A stretch of 64,000 nucleotides of DNA from Dokdonella fugitiva (GTDB lineage Bacteria; Pseudomonadota; Gammaproteobacteria; Xanthomonadales; Rhodanobacteraceae), in assembly GCF_004342425.1 (NCBI RefSeq), contig NZ_SLWQ01000007.1:1-64000 (forward strand). Reading direction: 5' to 3'. Of the stretch, positions 57,684 through 64,000 are shown piece by piece. Positions within the stretch are counted from its first letter, which is position 1, and the number at the start of each line of letters is the position of its first letter. A model generated the notes under the pieces. That model had not been told where the DNA came from. It saw only the letters and a list, made by a program, of their open reading frames with translations, and ran no database searches. The position numbers and the translations under genes were made by a program.

Positions 57684-58150
57684 ACATGCCCCCCGCACCG
57701 GTGACGCTGCCGCTCGGCGTCGAACAGATCGCCGCGATGCTGCCGCACCGCTACCCGTTCCTGCTGATCGATCGCGTGCTCGCGTTCGAACACGGCACGC
57801 GCGTCACCGCGCTGAAGAACGTCACGTTCAACGAGCCGTTCTTCCAGGGCCATTTCCCCGGCCATCCGGTCATGCCCGGCGTGCTCATCATCGAGGCCAT
57901 GGCGCAGTCCGCGGGCATGCTGGTCAAGCTGTCGGCGCAGCACAACGCCGACGTGCCGTCGATCTTCTACCTCGTCAAGGTCGACAAGGCGCGCTTCAAC
58001 CGCACCGTCGTGCCGGGCGACCAGTTGCGCCTCGAGGTCGAGCACAAGCGCCGCATGCGCAACATGAGCCAGTTCTGGGGCCGCGCGCTGGTCGACGACG
58101 TGGTCGTCGCCGAAGCGGAGATGCTCTGCGCCGAGGTCGCCGCCGGATGA
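57680..58150 (+). CDS. fabZ: (3R)-hydroxyacyl-ACP dehydratase
   Basis: The 156-residue hot-dog-fold enzyme dehydrates 3-hydroxyacyl-ACP in fatty-acid elongation. His58 and Glu72 lie in [20 protein letters not shown], the catalytic segment. [20 protein letters not shown] is the usual N-terminus. It competes with LpxA and LpxD for hydroxyacyl-ACP, and its place between them is conserved. ATGA overlaps occur at both ends. Confidence 0.97.
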   Translation: MNMPPAPVTLPLGVEQIAAMLPHRYPFLLIDRVLAFEHGTRVTALKNVTFNEPFFQGHFPGHPVMPGVLIIEAMAQSAGMLVKLSAQHNADVPSIFYLVKVDKARFNRTVVPGDQLRLEVEHKRRMRNMSQFWGRALVDDVVVAEAEMLCAEVAAG

Positions 58151-58926
58151 TCCATCCGACCGCGATCGTCGATCCGTCCGCGCGCATCGGCGCCGGCGTC
58201 GCGATCGGCGCCTACAGCATCGTCGGCGCGGACGTCGAGATCGGCGACGGCACCTCGGTCGGCCCGCACGTCGTGATCGAGGGGCGCACGCGCATCGGTC
58301 GCGACAACCGCATCTTCCAGTTCGCCTCGCTCGGCGCTGCGCCGCAGGACAAGAAGTTCGCCGGCGAGGCGTCCGACCTCGTCATCGGCGACCGCAACCA
58401 CATCCGCGAGTTCGTCACGATGCACCGCGGCACCGCCGGTGGCGGCGGCGTCACGCGCGTCGGCGACGACAACTGGTTCCTCGCCTACAGCCACGTCGCG
58501 CACGACTGCCGCGTCGGCAACCATTGCGTGTTCTCCAACAACGCGACGATCGCCGGCCACGTCGAGGTCGGCGACCATGTGATCGCGAGCGGCTTCGTCG
58601 GCGTGCACCAGTTCTGCCGCATCGGCGCGCACGCGTTCATCGGCATGGGCGTGCTGCTCAGCGGCGACGTGCCGCCGTTCCTGATGGTCGCCGCCGACGC
58701 CGACACGCAGGGCCGCCCGCGCGGGATCAACAGCGAAGGGCTCAAGCGCCGCGGTTTCGATGCCGAACGCATCGCCGCGATCAAGCGCGCATACCGCACG
58801 ATCTACGTCGGCGGCACGCCGCTGTCCGAAGCCCGCGCGCGGCTCGCCGAGCAGGCCAGGGACAGTACCGACGTCGCCCAGATGCTCGCCTTCATCGAAG
58901 CCAGCGAGCGGGCGCTCGCACGGTGA
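58147..58926 (+). CDS. lpxA: UDP-N-acetylglucosamine acyltransferase
   Basis: The 259-residue enzyme performs the first step of lipid A synthesis (acylation of UDP-GlcNAc at O-3). It is a homotrimer of beta-helices built from repeats such as [20 protein letters not shown]. Catalytic His119 lies in [29 protein letters not shown]-like [15 protein letters not shown] is conserved. It ends with the helical domain [20 protein letters not shown]. It overlaps fabZ and lpxB by 4 nt each. Confidence 0.98.
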   Translation: MIHPTAIVDPSARIGAGVAIGAYSIVGADVEIGDGTSVGPHVVIEGRTRIGRDNRIFQFASLGAAPQDKKFAGEASDLVIGDRNHIREFVTMHRGTAGGGGVTRVGDDNWFLAYSHVAHDCRVGNHCVFSNNATIAGHVEVGDHVIASGFVGVHQFCRIGAHAFIGMGVLLSGDVPPFLMVAADADTQGRPRGINSEGLKRRGFDAERIAAIKRAYRTIYVGGTPLSEARARLAEQARDSTDVAQMLAFIEASERALAR

Positions 58927-60131
58927 CCACGCCGCGGCGCTTCGTGCTCGTCGCCGGCGAAGCCTCCGGCGACCTGCTCGGCGCCGGGCTCGTCGAGGCG
59001 CTGCGCGAACGCTTCCCCGACGCGCAATTCGCCGGCATCGGCGGCGAGCGCATGATCGCGGCCGGGCTCGAATCGTGGCATCCGCTCGAACGGCTGTCGG
59101 TGATGGGGCTGGTCGAAGTGCTGCGGCACCTGCCCGGCCTGCTCGCGATCCGCCGCGACGTGCTGCGGCGCACGCTCGCCTGGCGGCCCGACGTGTTCAT
59201 CGGCATCGACGCGCCCGACTTCAACCTCGGCCTCGAACGCATGCTCAAGCGCGCCGGCGTGCGCACCGTGCACTACGTGAGCCCGTCGGTGTGGGCGTGG
59301 CGCGAACGGCGCGCGCGCAGGATCGGCCGCAGCGCCGACCGCGTGCTGTGCCTGTTCCCGATGGAGCCGCCGATCTACGCGCGGCACGGCGTCGACGCGC
59401 GCTTCGTCGGCCACCCGCTCGCCGACGCGATGCCGCTCGAGCCGGACCGCGACGGCGCGCGCGCGGCGCTCGGCCTCGCGCCCGACGCGCGCGTGCTCGC
59501 GCTGCTGCCGGGCAGCCGCCTCGGCGAAATCGCGCGCCTCGCGCCGGATTTCCTCGCGGCCGCAGCCTTGCTGCGCACGACCTTCCCGGACCTGCGCGTG
59601 GTGATTCCCGCTGCCAATGCGGCGTGCGAGGCCGCGATCCGCGCCCACCTGCAGCACGCGGCGATCGACGATCCTGCGGCACAGGGCATCACCGTCCTCG
59701 CGCCCCCCGGTCCCGCGCACGGCCCTGTCGACCCCCGGTCGCCGGCGGCCGATTCCCGCCTCGCCATGCTCGCCGCCGACGCGATCCTGCTCGCCTCCGG
59801 CACGGCGACACTGGAGGCGATGCTCGCCAAGCGGCCGATGGTCGTCGCCTACCGCATCGCGCCGCTGACCTACCGCATCGTCAAGGGGCTGGGCCTGCTC
59901 AAGGTCGACCGCTACGCGCTGCCGAACGTGCTCGCAGGCCGCGATCTCGCGCCGGAGTTCATGCAGGACGCGTGCACGCCTGCGGCACTCGCCGACGCAC
60001 TGCAGCCGCACCTGGCGCGGCACGCACCCGAACCGGGCCTGCTCGACGAATACCGCCGCCTGCACCTCGCCTTGCGCCGCGACGCGAGCCGCAGTGCCGC
60101 TGCCGCGATCGCCGAGCTCGTCGGCGCGTGA
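58923..60131 (+). CDS. lpxB: Lipid-A-disaccharide synthase
   Basis: The 402-residue GT19 enzyme condenses UDP-diacylglucosamine with lipid X. It starts [20 protein letters not shown], with AGEASGD, and contains [45 protein letters not shown] and [21 protein letters not shown] Pro-rich 20-residue insertion lies around 265-285 ([16 protein letters not shown]) and is not in E. coli. GTG overlaps the lpxA stop by GTGA. Confidence 0.97.
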   Translation: MTTPRRFVLVAGEASGDLLGAGLVEALRERFPDAQFAGIGGERMIAAGLESWHPLERLSVMGLVEVLRHLPGLLAIRRDVLRRTLAWRPDVFIGIDAPDFNLGLERMLKRAGVRTVHYVSPSVWAWRERRARRIGRSADRVLCLFPMEPPIYARHGVDARFVGHPLADAMPLEPDRDGARAALGLAPDARVLALLPGSRLGEIARLAPDFLAAAALLRTTFPDLRVVIPAANAACEAAIRAHLQHAAIDDPAAQGITVLAPPGPAHGPVDPRSPAADSRLAMLAADAILLASGTATLEAMLAKRPMVVAYRIAPLTYRIVKGLGLLKVDRYALPNVLAGRDLAPEFMQDACTPAALADALQPHLARHAPEPGLLDEYRRLHLALRRDASRSAAAAIAELVGA

Positions 60132-60200
60132 CGCGCTGCACCGCGGGTTGACGCCATCGGCACGCATGCGCAGGATGCCGCGCATGCCTCCCGCCGCCGC

Positions 60201-61928
60201 ATGACGACGAGTCCCACGCCCCGCCGCACGCGACGGTTGCGCGCATTCGCGCTCGCCGCGTTCGCCGTGCTCGTCGTGTTCGGTCCGCTCGCCGAGAACA
60301 CGGTGGACGAGAAGGTGTTCGCCTCCGCCCTCGTCGCGCTCGGCGTGCTGGCCGCGGCTTTCGCCAGCGCGCGCGTCGCGTTCTCGCTGCTGCTGGCGAG
60401 CCTGCTGTTCGGCATGGTGGAGGTCGCCGGCCGCCTCAAGTTCCTCTACCTGCAGACGCCGGTGCTGGCGCCGGACCTGCAGTACTTCGTCAACAGCGGC
60501 ACGATCGAGGTCATCACGCACTACCCGCTGCTGCTCGGCGTCAGCCTCGCGGCGATCCTGCTGGTGCCGCTGCTCCTCGTGCTGTCGTTCATGGGCGAGC
60601 GCCCGGCGCTGTTCGCCGCGCGCCCGCGCGCGCAGCGCGCCGCCGCGCGCATGGCGGGCACGCTCGCCGCCTGCGGCCTGCTCGTCGCGTGCGTTTCGCC
60701 GGACGGTCCGTTCAACGGCGTATTCGGCAAGCCGATGTGGATCGCGATCAACGACAAGAGCTTCCTCACCGACTTCTTCACCTCGTTCAACGACACGGTC
60801 ATCAACGAGCCGAAGAGCCCGCCCGACGTCGACCGCAGCATCGAATGGAAACTCGCGCGGCCGATGCAGGCGCCGCCTAAGCTGCCCGACGTCGTGCTCG
60901 TGCTCGAGGAGAGCACGTTCGACCCGCGCATCCTCAAGCTGTGCACGATCCCGCAGTGCCGCCGCCGCATGTTCGACGCGGACAAGCGCACGCGCGCGCA
61001 CGGGCCGATGACCGTGCACACGTTCGGCGGCGGCACCTGGACGAGCGAATTCTCCGCGCTCACCGGCCTCGCCCACACGCTGTTCGGCAACGCCGGCCTG
61101 TATGCGCCGTACAACCTCGCGCCGCGCGTCGCCTACACGCTGCCGCATGCATTCAAGCGCGCCGGCTATCGCGCCGTCGCGCTGTACCCGATGAGTGGCG
61201 ACTTCCTCAATGCGCGCAATGCCTACGACTACTACGGCTTCGACGCGTTCTACGACGGCACCGAATACGGCCTCGGCTGGACCAGCCACGACGCCGACCT
61301 GCTCGAGGTGTTCGAGCGGGTGTACGCGGACGAGAAGCGCGTGCACCCCGACACGCCGCTGTTCGTCTTCATGCTGACCCTCCACCAGCACGGCCCGCAC
61401 ATGACGCCGCTGGCCGAGCTGCCGCCACCGTACGACAAGCCGCTGTTCCCCGGCAGGTTCAAGCCGAAGGCGCTCGACGAGTGGCTCAACATGAACCTCG
61501 GCAACTACCTCGAGCGGCTCGGGCAGTCCGACGCGATGCTCGCCGACCTGGAGAAATTCCTGCTCGACGGCCAGCATCCCGCCGTCCTCGCCCATTTCGG
61601 CGACCACCAGCCGTCGTTCGACGGCGCGATCAACGAGATCCCCAAGGACGTGCCGAAGGAGGCGGGACCGATCGCGCACTGGGTGACCTATTACATGATC
61701 AAGTCGAATTTCCCGGTGCGCCAGCGCTACGATTACCCGGTGCTGGACATCTCGTTCCTCGGCTCGCTCGTGCTCGACGTCGCCGGGGTGCCGAAGGACG
61801 CGTACTACCAGGCCAATACGCTGCTGCGCGAACGCTGCAAGGGCCGTTACCTCGACTGCAAGGACACGAAGTTGGTCGCGTCGTACCACGACTACATCTT
61901 CGCCACGCTCGGCGAGTTGCACGAATGA
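60201..61928 (+). CDS. Sulfatase-fold membrane hydrolase/transferase (LtaS/EptA-like)
   Basis: The 575-residue inner-membrane protein has four or five N-terminal membrane helices (to about 165) and then an alkaline-phosphatase-superfamily periplasmic domain. [12 protein letters not shown] carries the first metal ligand. [14 protein letters not shown] (276-289) contains the Thr that acts as nucleophile in LTA-synthase-like enzymes. [10 protein letters not shown] and [12 protein letters not shown] are later metal blocks. It would transfer phosphoglycerol or phosphoethanolamine to lipid A, glucan or another glycan. The substrate is unknown. It lies 69 nt after lpxB and overlaps rnhB by ATGA, so lipid A modification is an attractive guess. 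A paralog begins at 63322. Confidence 0.85.
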   Translation: MTTSPTPRRTRRLRAFALAAFAVLVVFGPLAENTVDEKVFASALVALGVLAAAFASARVAFSLLLASLLFGMVEVAGRLKFLYLQTPVLAPDLQYFVNSGTIEVITHYPLLLGVSLAAILLVPLLLVLSFMGERPALFAARPRAQRAAARMAGTLAACGLLVACVSPDGPFNGVFGKPMWIAINDKSFLTDFFTSFNDTVINEPKSPPDVDRSIEWKLARPMQAPPKLPDVVLVLEESTFDPRILKLCTIPQCRRRMFDADKRTRAHGPMTVHTFGGGTWTSEFSALTGLAHTLFGNAGLYAPYNLAPRVAYTLPHAFKRAGYRAVALYPMSGDFLNARNAYDYYGFDAFYDGTEYGLGWTSHDADLLEVFERVYADEKRVHPDTPLFVFMLTLHQHGPHMTPLAELPPPYDKPLFPGRFKPKALDEWLNMNLGNYLERLGQSDAMLADLEKFLLDGQHPAVLAHFGDHQPSFDGAINEIPKDVPKEAGPIAHWVTYYMIKSNFPVRQRYDYPVLDISFLGSLVLDVAGVPKDAYYQANTLLRERCKGRYLDCKDTKLVASYHDYIFATLGELHE

Positions 61929-62518
61929 GCGGGCTGCGCTTCCGGCGCGTCGCCGGCGTCGACGAGGCAGGGCGCGGCCCGCTCGCGGGGCCGGTCGTCG
62001 TCGCCGCGGTGATCCTCGATCCGCGCCGGCCGATCGACGGCCTCGCCGACTCCAAGGTGCTGAGCGAGGCGCAGCGCGACGAACTCGCGCCGCGCATCCG
62101 CGCGCAGGCGCTGGCCTGGTCGGTGGTCGCGGTGGACATCGACGAGATCGAGCGCCTGAACATCCTCGGCGCGACCCTCGTCGGCATGGAGCGCGCGCTG
62201 CGCGCGCTGCAGGCCGCGCCCGCGCTCGCCCTCATCGACGGCAACCGCCTGCCGAAGAACCTGCCCTGCCGCGCCCGCGCAATTGTCGACGGCGACGCGA
62301 CCGAGCCCGCGATCGGCGCCGCCTCGATCCTTGCCAAGACCGAACGCGACCGCATCATGCGCGAACTCGACGGCGCCCATCCCGGCTACGGCTTCGCGCG
62401 CCACAAGGGCTATTCCACGCCCGAGCATCTCGGCGCGCTCGAACGCCTCGGCCCCTGCCCGATCCATCGGCGCGGCTTCGAGCCGGTGCGCCGGCTGCTC
62501 GAACCCGAACTGTTCTGA
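61925..62518 (+). CDS. rnhB: Ribonuclease HII
   Basis: The 197-residue cytosolic enzyme cuts the RNA strand of RNA-DNA hybrids and single ribonucleotides. [18 protein letters not shown] carries Asp13 and Glu14; Asp105 in LIDGNRLP is a further catalytic Asp. [15 protein letters not shown] and [17 protein letters not shown] are diagnostic. ATGA overlap joins it to the sulfatase-type gene. The usual neighbour dnaE does not follow. Confidence 0.97.
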   Translation: MSGLRFRRVAGVDEAGRGPLAGPVVVAAVILDPRRPIDGLADSKVLSEAQRDELAPRIRAQALAWSVVAVDIDEIERLNILGATLVGMERALRALQAAPALALIDGNRLPKNLPCRARAIVDGDATEPAIGAASILAKTERDRIMRELDGAHPGYGFARHKGYSTPEHLGALERLGPCPIHRRGFEPVRRLLEPELF

Positions 62519-62731
62519 GCCGCTCCCGCGGGGCTGGTGCATTTCGGAAGGATGCGGACCTCGGCGCAGCGGGCGACGCGCGTCCCGGCGCGCTGCGCAG
62601 CGAAACGGACAGGCCGGCGATACCTGAACGGCATGGCGGCCGCGCGCTGGCACCCGCAGGCGATCGGAGTATCCTTGTGCACTGGCTGAAGAATGCTCCG
62701 CATGCCGCGCCGCGGCCGGAGGGGATGTGAG

Positions 62732-63196
62732 ATGACTCGCGTGCACTCGATGACCTGCCGCCTCGCGGCGGCCTGCCTGTTCGGATCGTTTGCCGGTGCG
62801 ACGCTCGCACAGACCTGTGGCTCGCCCCTGCCCTTGCCGCCGGGCGGCATGGTCGAAACGACGAGCTGTGGCCAGATGTTCGACGGCGGCGCCGTGTCCG
62901 GCCCGGGCGCGGTGCTGGATTTCACCCTCGAGCATCCGAGTTCGGTCACCTTCGGCGTCTTCGCCAGCCAGTTCACGCCGTCGGTCTGCGTACTGCCGGC
63001 GGGTGATTGCGGCACGGGTACCTGCATCGCGACCGGCGACGCCGGCAGGCCGGCATCGGTCGACCCGCTGCCCGAAGGCTCGTACTGGGTGATCGTCACC
63101 GCCTCGCCGTTCGACGCGCCCGGTGCCTGCGGCTTGTTCGAACTCGTGAACGACACGCAGGCCGCGGACACGATCCTCGCCGACGGCTTCGACTGA
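62732..63196 (+). CDS. Exported protein with ADGFD C-terminal tail
   Basis: The 154-residue product has a signal peptide (cleavage near LAQ-TCG) and a small beta-rich domain like a pre-peptidase C-terminal domain (VLDFTLEHPSSVTFGVFASQ; LPEGSYWVIVTAS). Several Cys pairs are present. It ends DTILADGFD, parallel to DDTIFRNGFD of the exported protein at 13745-15763. GGAGGGG stands 8 nt before the ATG. TATCCT at 62670-62675 is a weak -10. The binding partner is unknown. Confidence 0.8.
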   Translation: MTRVHSMTCRLAAACLFGSFAGATLAQTCGSPLPLPPGGMVETTSCGQMFDGGAVSGPGAVLDFTLEHPSSVTFGVFASQFTPSVCVLPAGDCGTGTCIATGDAGRPASVDPLPEGSYWVIVTASPFDAPGACGLFELVNDTQAADTILADGFD

Positions 63197-63321
63197 GGTC
63201 CGCACGCCGGCCTGCATGGCGGCGTCTGCGCAAACCGCATCTGCGCGGTGCGACCGACTGCGACGGTACACTTGCGTGGACCGTCCGTAGGGCGACGGCC
63301 ATTGCGAAAGGGATTTCAACG

Positions 63322-64000
63322 GTGTTCGACAGGACGGCGTGGCGCGCGATCGCGCGGGTGTCCGGCTTCGGCGCATTCGCGCTGATCGTGTTCCGCATCT
63401 GCGGCAGCGAGGCGGACCTCGCCGCGCGCCTCTATTGCATCTCGCTGATGCTCGCATTCGGCGCCTTCGTCGCGGTCGCGAGCGGGCGCGCCGCGTTCGG
63501 CTTCCTCGTCTCCGCCGCCGCGGCGGGAACCATCTGGCTGGTCAGCACGCTCAAGCTCGCCTACCTGCACGAGCCCTTGTTCGCACCCGACGTGCGCTAC
63601 CTCGGCAATACCTTGTTCAGCGAGGTGATCGAGCACTACCCGGCGATGCTGCGCAAATGCATCGCGGTGCTGCTGGTCGCTCCCCTCTTCGCGATCGCGC
63701 TCTGGCGACTCGAATCGCCGGGCTGGTGGCATGGGCGCCGGCGCGTGCACGGCTTGTCGGCGTTCGCCGCGTTGTCGGGGCTGCTCGCGCTGGCGTGGCC
63801 GCAAGGCCCGTTCGCGCAGGTGTACGCGGTGCCCGCATGGGACTTCCTCGAACAGGGCCAGCGCAACCCGGTGACGACCTTCCTGCGCTCGATCGGCCGC
63901 ATGCGTGTGAGCTTGCCGGCACATGATGGCGACGCGTCGGCCTACGACTGGGGAGGCGCCACGGCGCAAGCCGCCGCGATGACGCGCCCTGACCTCGTCG
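63322..64000 (+). CDS. Sulfatase-type membrane protein, paralog of 60201-61928 (3' end off window)
   Basis: The frame is open for 226 codons from the GTG at 63322 (preceded by AAAGGGA) to the window edge. Only the N-terminal membrane part is visible. LAYLHEPLFAPDVRYLGNTL and EVIEHYPAMLRKCIAVLLV align with [20 protein letters not shown] and [20 protein letters not shown] of the gene at 60201. The catalytic domain is not in the window. TACACT at 63267-63272 is a weak -10. By homology it is another phospho-head-group transferase or sulfatase-like enzyme. Confidence 0.7.
   Translation, partial: MFDRTAWRAIARVSGFGAFALIVFRICGSEADLAARLYCISLMLAFGAFVAVASGRAAFGFLVSAAAAGTIWLVSTLKLAYLHEPLFAPDVRYLGNTLFSEVIEHYPAMLRKCIAVLLVAPLFAIALWRLESPGWWHGRRRVHGLSAFAALSGLLALAWPQGPFAQVYAVPAWDFLEQGQRNPVTTFLRSIGRMRVSLPAHDGDASAYDWGGATAQAAAMTRPDLV

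Overview
The window is a high-GC chromosomal segment whose gene content points to a gammaproteobacterium of the Xanthomonadales (Lysobacterales), probably near Rhodanobacteraceae such as Dokdonella, Rudaea or Tahibacter. The basis is the Xanthomonas-like IF3, IHF-alpha and BamA proteins, the thrS-infC-rpmI-rplT-pheS-pheT-ihfA-merR order, intergenic GGGAATGGGGAATCGG-type repeats, and secreted proteins ending in an I(F/L)xxGFD-like tail. The genus is a guess. No insertion sequence, prophage or CRISPR array was seen.

Region 1 (1-17783) is accessory and secretory. It starts with the 5' part of a large exported GEVED-domain protein and a membrane-anchored penicillin-acylase-family Ntn hydrolase. 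From about 17.8 kb down to 5.3 kb, all on the minus strand, lies a 12.5-kb cluster. It encodes three paralogous exported proteins of unknown function, two paralogous exported pentaheme c-type cytochromes, a lipoprotein and a divergent copper-amine-oxidase-like protein. The lipoprotein and the oxidase-like protein look like the N-terminal and catalytic parts of a copper amine oxidase split over two overlapping genes. This is the strongest candidate for an undescribed periplasmic or surface redox system.

Region 2 (17.9-35.1 kb) mixes a SPINDLY-type TPR glycosyltransferase, moaB, ppk2, the queA-tgt-yajC-secD-secF block, a DesKR-like two-component system with an ABC-2 exporter and an unlisted 28-residue membrane peptide, a class III aminotransferase behind a structured leader, two PsiF-repeat proteins and a proline iminopeptidase.

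Region 3 (35.2-46.5 kb, minus) holds the translation operon thrS-infC (ATC start)-rpmI-rplT-terminator-pheS-repeat-pheT-ihfA-merR-tRNA-Pro, then tRNA-Val, uvrB and tRNA-Asn. A plus-strand type IV pilin-like gene lies between uvrB and tRNA-Asn.

Region 4 (46.5-64 kb) has a TRIC-type channel on the minus strand, then a plus-strand envelope series: pyrH, a small exported protein, frr, uppS, cdsA, dxr, rseP, bamA, skp, lpxD, fabZ, lpxA, lpxB, a sulfatase-fold membrane enzyme, rnhB, an exported tagged protein, and a second sulfatase-family gene that runs off the end. Many junctions overlap by ATGA or GTGA, which implies translational coupling. The series supplies UMP kinase, ribosome recycling, isoprenoid and phospholipid precursors, sigma-E proteolysis, outer-membrane protein assembly and lipid A synthesis.
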